DNA of 64,000 nucleotides from Trichomonas vaginalis G3 (Eukaryota > Parabasalia > Trichomonadida > Trichomonadidae), in assembly GCF_026262505.1 (NCBI RefSeq), contig NC_067206.1, forward strand, positions 30,829,896 to 30,893,895, written 5' to 3'. This document shows positions 45,301 to 54,993 of the stretch, piece after piece. How positions within the stretch are numbered: position 1 is the first letter of the stretch; every line of letters begins with the position of its first letter. A program made the translations under genes and the position numbers. The notes beneath the pieces were generated by a model. It saw nothing but the letters and a program-made list of their open reading frames with translations, searched no databases and was not told the origin of the DNA.

Positions 45301-48198
45301 TCCGAAACAGTAGAAAATTGCCACTTTAAACGAGTAAATATGGAAATACTTGTTGTGGCTTGTATAAACAAGGTTAATGATGAGTAGCAGTGAATGAACA
45401 AGTATCAGATATGTTGTTCCTGTCAACGAAATGATGACAGCAACAATGGAACAAATAGTTGTGTAATATGCAGTCAAAAATGTTGGGCCAAGAGAGCCAG
45501 TGAGTGATCCGTACTCGCAGAACAAGCATAATGCGAACATTGTAAGGAAGATGTAGAAGATTTCGACCATTTTTACGTCATGAAGCAGTAAATAAGACAT
45601 CCAATCATTTTTAGTGTTGATCGTGATGATCTTGAAGGTCAATACATATCCTAATATGATTGTTAATATGATTGTAATGAGTCTGGCCGAACATAAAGAC
45701 AAATTCGGTTTAATTAAGAGAACGAAAACCAAAACGACACCGAAAATGCTGAGAATGTTCGATTCCTGTATGGCCATGATGGATAACGTCAACTCAACTG
45801 CAGATAATAAAATTGATGAAAGGGAATTTCCAACAAGTTTTACGTATTCTGAGATCTCCGTGACTCTGAAGTGCGACATATTGAGGAATGCGCACAAACA
45901 AACGATGACATTCGCAAATTTTGCAGTTGATGTGTTAACTAACGGTCCAATGAGCTTGAAAACCTTCTTTACGCTATCAGAAGTATTTGTTATGTCAATA
46001 GCAGTAACAACCAACACGTCCGCGATGAAAATAATATACAATAAAATTCCAATTGCGTTTGTTCTGACTCCTGTGACCTTTAGAACGCCTAATACCATGA
46101 TCATGAGGGATCCTACTATGGAAACACCCTTTGAAACGATGACAACAAGGAAAATTGAGGACCAAAACAGGTAAAACGAGAATTTGATCGTAATTGCCCA
46201 CAAATTGTTGATTATCAATTCCAAGAAATGTGGAATTTTTGTGTTTCCGTTTGGTTCATCGTACTTTCTTGAAATTGATGCGAAAACTGAGTACAAAATC
46301 AGGATAATATTAGGTAACATGATGTCTTTGAAGACATTTGGATTCTCTATGATGCCAAACAGCTTCAAAATCAACTCTTTCTTCTCGATATAAGGTTTAA
46401 TTTGTTCGTAACTGAACAAAAGAATGGTTAGAAGGTGGCATGATGTCGAGGCTGAGTTGATAATCATGAGTACGGAGTGGAACTTGTATAAAAACAGGTT
46501 TCCGATGATTAATAACTGATATAAAACTGTAAAAATGGAATTTTGTATGTATATGCAGCTGAGACATAAACATACGAACACGCCAACTGTTTTTGAGAAC
46601 TTTACAACGATCATTGGCGGTTGTCTGTAGTAATATCTCAAAATTGCGGTCAAAATGAAGAGAACAAGGAACGGCCAGACTTTTGAGAACATGACTTTTG
46701 GATCTTTGGTGACTGTGATATCGAAAAGCCACTCAATGTTGATTTTCTTCTTTAATAACGGGTTAATGAAATAAATACTAGTAGAAACAAACGTTATAAC
46801 ATTGAGGAAGGCCCAAACCCAATTGTAAAATAGTTTGAACCACAATATGAGTATCATACAGAACAGAGGGAAGTCAGAAGCTAAATAATGATATTGAGAT
46901 GAGAAAATTGCGTTCAAAAGTACTAAACCAATGAAAATTATAGTGATAATATATTGTGCAATGACCTTTATCACCTGACTTTCCGTGTTTTGATGGTTAG
47001 GATTCGTTCTTATCATCGGATTACAATGAACGAAGACAGCTGAGATGGCTTGGAGGGTGCAGATGACAAGGTTGTACTTGGGATGATGCTCTGTTTTGTT
47101 CCTGGCCAGATCATCGAAGATTTGATAACAATATACAATTGCCAACGCTGTTAGAACGAATCTGGAGGCTTTTTGGAGGAACTTCAAGCCGAATAATGTT
47201 GTAAAGCATGCAAGAGCAAGAACTCCGAACGATTCCCAAGCATCTCTGCAAATACAGAAAACTCCACACGAAATTAAGACAACGTATGGTATAATATCCA
47301 TAAACCAGGTAGGAGCAGTCGCGTTCTTGAACAATCTGATCGTATGAACTGTTGTATTTCGATTTACACCGATAATCATTCCCAAAAAGAGTAAATTCGT
47401 AGCTGCGCTTGATACGACAGCCCAGCGTGGAACCCAGTTGTAGCCGACTGGTTCCTTGAATGTTTGGTCTTTGTAGGCGATGAAAGCAAAATCAGCCAAA
47501 ATGTAGATGATCCAGTAGATCCACGTAATCCAATTGGCAAGATTTAATGAGAGTAATGAGAATGAGATGATTGTAAGTGCGAAAATCACTGGCATGAAAG
47601 ATAATTTTAATGAATTGCAAGAAGTAACTAAAACAGCTAATGTAAACAAGAATATTGGACGAATTAATACCATTAAATGCTTGATAATAACAAATCTCGA
47701 TTGTTTGTACCACAGTAAAATAAATGTACTTCTGGATGTGAGATAGATGAAGTTTATGATTATCAAGACAATCTGAAGAACGAAATATGGTGTTTTGAAG
47801 AGATTCTTGTCTTCTTTGTTGAATAAATCTAATAATTTCAAAATTGGGGTGATTTTGACCTTTTTATTCTGCGGCATGTAATAGATACTTAGCTCTGCGA
47901 TAACGTAAAGAGCTGAATATACTTGTGAGAGTAAAACAAATAGGAAAGGCCATTTATATAAAGAATTTGTCATAATTCGTACAGAATTCATACCGATTGA
48001 GTAGAAAAAGATGAATACCATGTGCAGTAGCGTACCTATGTAGGATGCTTCGCAAGCTGCGTAAATCCATAAAATAGGAAGAACCGCTTCGAGTAAACAA
48101 AGTAATTTACCCACAGAAAACTTGATTTCGTTTGTATCTTCTGAGGGCTGAATCAAGGTTGAATCCATGACTTCACGTAATTCAGTTTCTTGATTCAT
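42340..48198 (-). CDS. Piezo-type mechanosensitive cation channel (1952 aa)
   Basis: A very large multi-pass membrane protein with dozens of hydrophobic helices through residues 30-1880, as in the blade of Piezo channels. A hydrophilic Gln/Asn-rich loop lies at about 1080-1135. The Piezo signature PF(X2)E(X6)W is exact (P1554, F1555, E1558, W1565). An extracellular-cap-like soluble stretch lies at about 1633-1850 between the last two membrane helices. The last ~70 residues (FVRSFITSFF from about 1881, then NPEIFLNVILAIEAHRNTGDL) match the conserved Piezo C-terminal region. Animal Piezos are 2500-2900 aa; shorter protist forms are known, including in trichomonads. By family, it is a trimeric plasma-membrane channel opened by membrane tension. 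The start is the first ATG. No clear initiator was found. The stop is TAATAAA. Confidence 0.93.
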   Translation of the reverse strand: MNQETELREVMDSTLIQPSEDTNEIKFSVGKLLCLLEAVLPILWIYAACEASYIGTLLHMVFIFFYSIGMNSVRIMTNSLYKWPFLFVLLSQVYSALYVIAELSIYYMPQNKKVKITPILKLLDLFNKEDKNLFKTPYFVLQIVLIIINFIYLTSRSTFILLWYKQSRFVIIKHLMVLIRPIFLFTLAVLVTSCNSLKLSFMPVIFALTIISFSLLSLNLANWITWIYWIIYILADFAFIAYKDQTFKEPVGYNWVPRWAVVSSAATNLLFLGMIIGVNRNTTVHTIRLFKNATAPTWFMDIIPYVVLISCGVFCICRDAWESFGVLALACFTTLFGLKFLQKASRFVLTALAIVYCYQIFDDLARNKTEHHPKYNLVICTLQAISAVFVHCNPMIRTNPNHQNTESQVIKVIAQYIITIIFIGLVLLNAIFSSQYHYLASDFPLFCMILILWFKLFYNWVWAFLNVITFVSTSIYFINPLLKKKINIEWLFDITVTKDPKVMFSKVWPFLVLFILTAILRYYYRQPPMIVVKFSKTVGVFVCLCLSCIYIQNSIFTVLYQLLIIGNLFLYKFHSVLMIINSASTSCHLLTILLFSYEQIKPYIEKKELILKLFGIIENPNVFKDIMLPNIILILYSVFASISRKYDEPNGNTKIPHFLELIINNLWAITIKFSFYLFWSSIFLVVIVSKGVSIVGSLMIMVLGVLKVTGVRTNAIGILLYIIFIADVLVVTAIDITNTSDSVKKVFKLIGPLVNTSTAKFANVIVCLCAFLNMSHFRVTEISEYVKLVGNSLSSILLSAVELTLSIMAIQESNILSIFGVVLVFVLLIKPNLSLCSARLITIILTIILGYVLTFKIITINTKNDWMSYLLLHDVKMVEIFYIFLTMFALCLFCEYGSLTGSLGPTFLTAYYTTICSIVAVIISLTGTTYLILVHSLLLIINLVYTSHNKYFHIYSFKVAIFYCFGNLLMKSFRPLRIFTQSETEIDRIFGFRGKDNFQWIFVYWLEFLLNNALNSPSYLDIYNKEKRRCQYRKDRQIIIQDLFKLDQEYCDEYFNKELDRLKAGVYSLNVTNDTTSESPDLIQFEAMVNRQDDIQNNDVPVQEAENYNQQQNQENQTNEQQENAGNDPNNAVVVPTSTRVFYISLLKWIFGLIWGVVVRLVDRLTVMITYFTDINLEPRVHTGFLNKLKEMMETMVSVYKSDHVLQIPDQYTDFVKTIPLSFLRHFQIFEPLELKKVTPEERFSVFYYYLKVISRQIIPALLLVMAIFYPMEERSIFGILFFFLSLTTLSFNIQSYLPFVILSIVYMLLRCILGCYGVKDIISSFLVEDKYRKIQISKVLGLDLNKSQKAYLYIVFILSVASQHFTFNHPPQIRNIKPSQTVKKTLSEKIKERINMKSFVKYHFNKLCFTIDITAFILSLFSYLGWTISSSANSMLSGSATITYDFVFFLMGNFLFILLIQWVIISEHKSWLFSFNLLYSIFTFVYMSFLIPVFTNNGCFEHFTFWLFFFLRLTSEMILSINCLFGFCKVPPSIGNPNPLVVYVKILIVNAVPFLFEFIYLIKWLASTTSLDLFDFFIISQMKSKFMKQLSYLKLWPLDNKKKSHIIGYLFILALFALLFVPFIVMMSSSSTSKPNPVKVASVSIGIYGLPEIWSGTVLPDESNIFSDTMQREILNLNDPMLDAFYSNNKKESQYFQYPDITLTNWQISDSSANYALNKMTKFIPYVNFKFTTTSPTTKLTTDQITITKTGNNLDEEQIKTLKEIINCTLNTQEPENLSLNIENLIPLYFTIPLSDEATFINKYYFNLSMQFMKSQSSGQFYWLISVNKTEDMPDFVEEGALSSAVYCKPSYNAVIGSLLTSTGGFYGLYVFIIFTCGTFVRSFITSFFQDLWIDRMGNPEIFLNVILAIEAHRNTGDLPMEYATATMILNTARSLHNMAKIGKTVKVKEA

Positions 48199-49818
48199 AA
48201 TTTCTAAAAAAATTTTATAAAGGCTTTAAAAGGTAGTCTCACGAAAATACGTTATTTTCCCGATGCCTTGGAAGCAGCTTTGCAGGTTACCCGTAAGGTA
48301 ACCAGTAGAAGTTTCTGAGCAAGGATGAAGAAGATTAAAGAGCCTTTTTATTGCAAACGCTATATTTGTAAGTGTCTTTGTAGAACTTCTCATAAATTCA
48401 AAGATTTCCAAAAACGAATTTTTCGATTTTGATATAATAAATGATATTTAAACAAATTATAGATGTGTTTGCAATTAAAAAAATCCGAGTTAACTACAAT
48501 ATCTTCAATTTTTGTCGTTCACTTTTTCATGTCATACTGATAGCAAGAATACTCACCCAATTTGGTTACACTTCATGATAGTTTGAAGTAAAAAAATGCC
48601 ACAGTTTTTTTTATTTGATATCGTTATCTAAATTTTGTACAGAAATGGAATAAATTATAATATGAAACGTGTGTTATTATGCTTGTTGGGAAACAATCCA
48701 ATACTTATGTCTGAATGAAATGATTATTTCTACGAGATTTTTCATATTCAGCTAATAATGCTATCAAAATCAAATAACAATAAAAAGTTATTTTGTACAT
48801 AATGTAACTTAATCTTTAATACTATATATGTTTTTTATAATCAAATAATTTTTTAGTCCAGATAAATTTTTTAAAATTTCAAAGTCTTTCCATTCTACTA
48901 ACGCTCTTCACATCCATATTCTTTACCATATATGTAATATAACGCCTTATTTTAATTCCCATGTTTACGATTTATTTGTCGAAAAACTGTCTTGCCCATT
49001 AACATCTCGCGAAAATTTTCGACTTTTTGAATGGCCGTTTTCAAGATCTCAAAAACTGTGGGATATTTTTTACAAAGCTAATCGACATTTATTTACCACA
49101 TATATGTACTATACAATGCACCTGGTTTCATCGAATTTTTACCGTCAGTTTTCTCGTGAGACTACCTTTAGGCTTTATTTACTTCAAATTTGTAAAAAAG
49201 GACTGATAAATTGAGGGCTTATTTGAGGGGTCCATCTCTCTTATCTCCCATGCATTATGAAAGAATGGAACAGTGCAAAGGCCATATGATACTATTTCAA
49301 ATGAGCCGATAAGGTTTTGTGCTTTTGCACCAATCTTTCGCAGCTAATTACCTTTCTACAGTGCTGTGATTAAATTTCGCAAGGGTTATACAATTTTATG
49401 AGAGAAATAACAAGTAAATGATGCTTAAACTAATATCTTCCATTGTCGATTTAAATTTTTTTTATATATATATATAGTGTTTAAGTGGGGAACTTTGATA
49501 TTTTTTCCACACCATAGTAGTTTCACTTTTTGCATATGAACTCTATATTAATTCTGGCTAGAAACTAGAGAAATTAAAATTTTTCAATTTTTGGCCCATT
49601 AAAAGTACCTTTTTGAAAACTAAAAAATATTTTTATTAATTGCGTGTGATCTTCGACATATATTCATAAAATCAGGTGATTTGGAGTGATTGGCAAAAAA
49701 ATCTTGTGCTATTTTCATGAAAGAGTTCTTGTTAAACGAATAAATATCTATATGTTATATAGAAATTCGTTTTTAGAAATATTGACAAAGTATTATTAGA
49801 AATTAAATAAGAAAATTT
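48199..49818. other. Intergenic between Piezo and the metallo-hydrolase
   Basis: AT-rich. It contains a perfect 7-bp hairpin (GGTTACC-cgtaa-GGTAACC, 48285-48303) and a short TA microsatellite near 49461-49477. No gene with support on either strand. Confidence 0.5.
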
Positions 49819-50844
49819 TTACAAATCAGCCTTAACAAATTCAGTTCCATTCCAATCGATTCTTCCACCAATGTTGATAACTAATTCCTTTCCATGTTCA
49901 GCATTTTCCATAAAGATGTCAAGATCTGTTTTAGCTGGCTTCATTCCCAGAGGAAATGTTCCATAATGCATTGGAGTGAGTTTAGCAGCTCCAATGTCCT
50001 TTGCCATATTCCAGGCATCTTTTCCATCCATATGAACTGTTCTCATCATTCCACTTGGAGCTGTTGGTCCAATACCAGCAATCATAAGGTCTGGTCCTCT
50101 TCCGATTGTCTCCTTGATTTCTGCAAAATGTGGGCCGATAGCTGTATCTCCAGTGAAGTAAATCTTCACATTTTCATATTCAATTAACCATGAACACCAC
50201 AAAACTACGTTTGAATCGGATAATGAGCGTGCGCTTCCATGTCTTGCTGGGAAGCATGTGAAGTTGATGTCTTCGATAGTTAAATGTGTTCTCCAATCGA
50301 ACTCAGTGTAATTTTTGATTCCCCAACTCGATAAAATTTTGCCAACTCCAAGAGGAACCAAAAAGTGACATTCTGGGAAAAGGGACTTGATTTTCTTGAC
50401 TGATCCTTTGTTCAAGTGATCATAATGGCTATGAGAGATCAGCACGTAAGATATTTTAGGTAATTCCTCAATCTTGCATGCGGCAGGGGTTTTCCTTGAA
50501 TTTCCAATTTTCAAAGGGGAGCAAGACTTCTCAAAAATTGGATCTGTTAGGATAAACTTGTCTTTGATCTGGATTAAGTTAGTTGCATGGCCAATCCACC
50601 AATCTCTTATTCCATTTCCAAGATTAAAATCTGATTTTGGATTACGATGTGGCATTTCTCTTGTTACATCCTTTTCTCCAAAAAAGAATTTGAAGAATAG
50701 TCTTGCTGTTCCCATTCCAATATCTTCATATTCTGCATATGGATATCCATGATTGTTAACAAAATAGCCATTTGCATGGTGTGCATCATTATATGACGGT
50801 AGGTTTTCTGGGATACAGCCATATACCTGCTGGTTGCTCTTCAT
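49819..50844 (-). CDS. NAPE-PLD-like metallo-beta-lactamase-fold hydrolase (341 aa)
   Basis: Metallo-beta-lactamase fold of the N-acyl-phosphatidylethanolamine phospholipase D / UlaG-like branch. Visible metal ligands are H138, H140, D142 and H143 in HSHYDH, H202 in PARHGS, D233 in FTGDT and H293 in MHYGTF. These correspond to the seven zinc ligands of human NAPE-PLD. Early family motifs WIGHATNL (83-90) and LTDPIFE (99-105) are present. The length fits the family. There is no signal peptide, so it is soluble or peripheral. The substrate is inferred only from the family: a phospholipid phosphodiesterase is likely, but a related metal-dependent hydrolase is possible. A TCATT initiator lies 14 nt upstream and the stop sits in TAAA. 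It stands alone. Confidence 0.9.
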   Translation of the reverse strand: MKSNQQVYGCIPENLPSYNDAHHANGYFVNNHGYPYAEYEDIGMGTARLFFKFFFGEKDVTREMPHRNPKSDFNLGNGIRDWWIGHATNLIQIKDKFILTDPIFEKSCSPLKIGNSRKTPAACKIEELPKISYVLISHSHYDHLNKGSVKKIKSLFPECHFLVPLGVGKILSSWGIKNYTEFDWRTHLTIEDINFTCFPARHGSARSLSDSNVVLWCSWLIEYENVKIYFTGDTAIGPHFAEIKETIGRGPDLMIAGIGPTAPSGMMRTVHMDGKDAWNMAKDIGAAKLTPMHYGTFPLGMKPAKTDLDIFMENAEHGKELVINIGGRIDWNGTEFVKADL

Positions 50845-50855
50845 CTTTTTGAAAA

Positions 50856-50860
50856 AATGA
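50856..50860 (-). promoter_or_regulatory. Initiator TCATT of the metallo-hydrolase gene
   Basis: Matches the trichomonad initiator. The A at 50858 gives a 14-nt leader. Confidence 0.65.
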
Positions 50861-52433
50861 TTGAACTCTTATCAAGTACCCATTCTTTTGAATTTTTCGC
50901 AAAAATTTTATGAAAGATAAATTATACATTTGGAATGCAAAGATAGTTTAGAATAAGAATTGATAAACGAAAAAACGATATGAGCTAGTTTGGCGAAAAT
51001 TGATAAAAAATTTTGCATGTATGTGCAATTCAAATAGGTAAAGAATTTGTCCTTACAGCCAATGACTTATTTATCTAATATTTGAGAGAAAATTCTGATT
51101 ATGGAATTCGGAGGATATTGAAATTGTATTAAAGAGAGGAAACAATATGAAATTTGGAGTTACTTCGCTATGGATGGGCATGCCAATAATAAAATGGGCA
51201 TTATAACAAAAAACAATGAAAAATGAGAGAAAAAAATAAAAAGAAGTAGTGCAATTAATGTAATATAGCCGATATAATAAGAATATAAGTATATTGATCA
51301 TTAAATCAGGCTTGACAAAAAAAAAATATAAAAAGCAACAGCAAAATTGAGAAGATACGTTATTTTAACAATTTGGTCATTAATAATAAATATGTTATAA
51401 GCATCAAAAAAAAGAATGTTTAATTTTTGAATCGTGAGAATGAAATCGCTTTGAAATTAGTTACATTTTTTCGGTTTGATTGAAATTAATCCTATAATGA
51501 AAAATGCACTGGATATATCTGATAGGTTAAAATAAATTAAACCATTCGGTTAATAAATTGAGGAAAAGTTTACAAAACTGAAATAAGAAATTATGAAATT
51601 TGAATCAGATACATACAAGAATTTGATATTATATAAAATTGATCAAAGATATCGAGTTTTATTGAATTTGATTATGTCGAATTTCAAGTTAAGATTTGTG
51701 TATGAATGATAATCTAGAAGCTATTTTAGTAAATAATTAAATTGTGAGAACTCTGAATTTACTTCGATTCTCTCAAAAATCTGGATTAATAGTAAAATTT
51801 GTTCTTTCGGTTTGAAACATAGTGATATGTAAGAATTCTCTGAAGTAAAAAATAAAATCACTCATAATTTAGAAGTATTCAAAAAATAATAATTAATTTT
51901 AGGATAATATTACTCAGCAATGTATCTACATTTATATTTTTAATATTTTAATTTGACATTTCTCAATATTATAAAATCAAAGTGCATTCTAAAGCAGCAT
52001 CTATGATTCAATTATTAATAACTCTTATAGCATCTTGATTAATATAGTTCATATTTTATCAATGTTATCCTCATCTGCCAGGTTTTTGAAATTTTTCAGT
52101 AGTACGGTATTATTGGAAGTAAACAAATTAATATGGTATAATTCTTAGCCATATATCTAATTTTAAAGGAATAATCTATTTCGATAAACGTCTTGAATAA
52201 TTGAATAGTTAAATTGAGAATGAAAATTTATCATTACTATCCAATACCTATCCTATTAACATCAAAAAATTCATAAAAAGCCCACAAATACAAAATTGAA
52301 TTTGACGTAAATGGCTTAATCTCATTGAACCTTTCAATTTATTTTACGCTGCTAAATATTCATTTATAGATCACACAATTTCTAATCATATTACCAATTT
52401 TTATTTTATTTATCAAAAATTGAGAGCAATAAT
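50861..52433. other. Intergenic
   Basis: About 1.6 kb of AT-rich DNA. I see no gene, no tandem repeat and no transposon ends. The frame at 51071-51301 is hydrophobic and unsupported. Confidence 0.5.
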
Positions 52434-52438
52434 TCATT
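52434..52438 (+). promoter_or_regulatory. Initiator TCATT of the broken kinase gene
   Basis: TCATT with the A at 52436, about 11 nt before the ATG at 52447. It shows that the pseudogene keeps a recognisable promoter. Confidence 0.6.
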
Positions 52439-53040
52439 ATTCAATAATGTCTACAAACTTTGCAGAACTCCTTCTTAAGCATGATTACCAGCTTGTAAAA
52501 TACCTTAACAAAGGTACTTATGGTTCCTGCTATACTGTAAAGAGCCTTAAATATAATTCTTACTTCGTATGCAGGGTCGTTATCGATTTTGTAATTTAAT
52601 CGTTATCGTCTTTTTCTAAACGTGCATTTTGGAACTAAATCGCATATAACTTTAAAATGACTTAATATTTAAAGGTTTATGTGGTAAATATCAACGAAAT
52701 GTAATATTAATATGTGCACCATATATGAATTACAGACATTTGAGCAATTCGAAATTTCATCGCGTTATATATTCATTTAAATTCGATCAAATCAACATTG
52801 CAATTATAAAACCATTACACATCCAGTCAATATTTTTCAATTTCATGCGAATTATATCATTATTACACATTTTAAAATGGCGAAATATAGTCTAAAAAAT
52901 AAACTTCGTTTTAAACTCAATTCTCACACATATTCGGATTAAATCATATGTGACTCATATGATCATACATCTCATTTGAGGTCTAAAAAATGATTTACCG
53001 AGAAAACGTGCATTCGAACTAAAATTTACTAAATTTAATC

Positions 53041-53470
53041 AAATTGGTTTACAAACGTAAAGTTTATGCCAAATATTTACGTTTGTAAACTAATTGAGTA
53101 AATTTATAGCACTTTTTTTCTCGATGCAATAATTTGAACTACGAGTTTACCAAATTAGTTTACAAACGTAAAGTTTATGCCAAATATTTACGTTTGTAAA
53201 CTAATTGAGTAAATTTATAGCACTTTTTCTCGATGCAATAATTTGAACTACGAGTTTACTCAATTAGTTTACAAACGTAAAGTTTATGCCAAATATTTAC
53301 GTTTGTAAACTAATTGAGTAAATTTATAGCACTTTTTCTCGATGCAATAATTTGAACTACGAGTTTACCAAATTAGTTTACAAACGTAAAGTTTATGCCA
53401 AATATTTATGTTTGTAAACTAATTGAGTAAATTTATAGCACTTTTTTCTCGATGCAATAATTTGAACGAC
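53041..53470. repeat. Tandem repeat of about 110 bp, 4 copies, each with a hairpin
   Basis: The motif ACAAACGTAAAGTTTATGCC recurs at 53051, 53162, 53271 and 53380 (periods 111, 109, 109). Each unit contains GTTTACAAACGTAAA and its complement TTTACGTTTGTAAAC, separated by about 13 bases. It lies inside the Mutator-like element. Confidence 0.92.
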
Positions 53471-53959
53471 AAGTTAATGTAATTAGTGTTCTCATGTTTA
53501 CAATTCAATATGTCTATGCATATGATATATGCAAATTCTATAAATAAAATATTATTAAATAAAATTCTTTTCAATTCCTTAAAAATAGCGTTTCTTTTGA
53601 ATAAAAAATGATTTTTAACTAATTTTAGGACTCTTTCTATTTCAAAAAAATACCTGAATTTAATTTTCTGATGCAAAATTTATGCTTTTTATCATGAAAT
53701 TCTTTTTTTCAAAATTTTTTTGGATTTTTTTCCATTTTGAATATAGTTAATTTTACTTTATTTCACATTCTATTAAGAAATACTTAGGCCAATCCCTGTG
53801 GGACCCAGTGGTAAGCTTTTTTAAAAGTTTGGACAGGCCTAGAAATACTATATATATGTAGATTGAATTCTTTTATTTTGGCACTTTTTATTTTTTTAAT
53901 GTTTTTTTTTCTCCAACACTCAGCCCCCAATTCAAATCAAGCATTTACCAACGTAAAAT

Positions 53960-54292
53960 ACCGGTATTCCAATCAATAAGAGGACAGTTCTGTCAAGACC
54001 CTTCCTGATTTGAAGGAACTTGAAAGAACTGCTCTTTAACCGACTTCAAATAAGAAAATTTCACTCATATTATCATGTTAACATCGAAACTACTGCCATT
54101 TAGAGGGCAGTTCTTCCAAGATCTTCCAAATCTTCGAAGATCTTGAAAGAACTACTCTTAAAATGGCAGTAATTACCGTAACTTTCTACTTGATAGTAAC
54201 AATACCGAAGCTACAGCCATTTAGAGAGCAGTTCTTCCAAGATCTTCCAAATCTTCGAAGATCTTGAAAGAACTACTCTTAAAAATGGCTGT
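53960..54292. repeat. Repeated hairpin-forming units inside the Mutator-like element
   Basis: Two units (54092-54170 and 54212-54292) are each long hairpins: ACTGCCATTTAGAG pairs with CTCTTAAAATGGCAGT, and AGTTCTT, CAAGATCTTC pair with their complements. A third, diverged relative lies at about 53985-54040 (CAGTTCTGTCAAG...CTTGAAAGAACTG). Confidence 0.85.
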
Positions 54293-54993
54293 ATTGCGAG
54301 AGGGTTTGATTTTTCGTTTATTAAAATTGTATTCTATGATATAATTTAATTCAAGATTTGTATTTCTGTTATTTTTGTGATATCATTCAAGTATATATAT
54401 CAGAATATGCACATAATGATACCACATATACTTAAACTATACGTATTTAAATCTTAGCGATCAATATAATTTTTTTTTGTAATATCGAATAAAAGTTTGT
54501 TTTCGCATTTCCGTTTTATTTTACTACAAGAAGATAAGAATTCTTGAGAACGATTTTAAATAAATTGCCAAATTGAAGAATTCGATATATGATGATATTC
54601 ACTGATTTCTGCCAAACTTGTAGGAATGAATCCATTTAGAATAAAAACGATTTGTGCATTGGAAGCTCAGAACAAGTTATGTTCATTATCCCAATATGAA
54701 GAAAATGCACGTTTAGAAAAAGACGATAACGATTAAATTACAAAATCGATAACGATAACGATTAAATTACAAAATCGGTAACGACCCTCGTATGCAAGTC
54801 AAGCAATTGTGACAACTTAACAGAAAGGTACTTTAATAGCTTCATGGGTGAAGCAGAGATCCTTTCCAACCTCAATCATCCAAACATTGTCCGCATCTAT
54901 GACTACTTCATTGAAGAAGGCCATTTCTTCATTATTCTTGAATATTGCTCTAAAGGAAGTCTTTTAGACATCCTCAACGTTCAGAAGCATATG

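Larger units (their letters stand above)
52565..54796. mobile_element. Non-autonomous Mutator-like (MULE) element with 9-bp target duplication
   Basis: The element spans 52574-54787 (2214 bp). It is flanked by TCGTATGCA at 52565-52573 and 54788-54796. The inverted ends start GGGTCGTTA(T/C)CG. The left end is 57 bp (52574-52630) and the right end 86 bp (54702-54787), because a 29-bp block is duplicated inside the right end. A 9-bp duplication with long ends starting GGG is typical of Mutator-like elements, which are known in Trichomonas. There is no transposase; the inside is repeats and AT-rich filler. Confidence 0.9.

Noticed and set aside
45614-46174. 186-codon frame on the plus strand opposite the Piezo gene
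   Set aside because: Antisense to a well-supported coding region, with no initiator or recognisable motif.
53781-53850. tRNA-like stretch (GGGACCCAGTGGTAAGC with TAGGCC...GGCCTA ends)
   Set aside because: No B-box (GGTTCGA) and no cloverleaf could be drawn.
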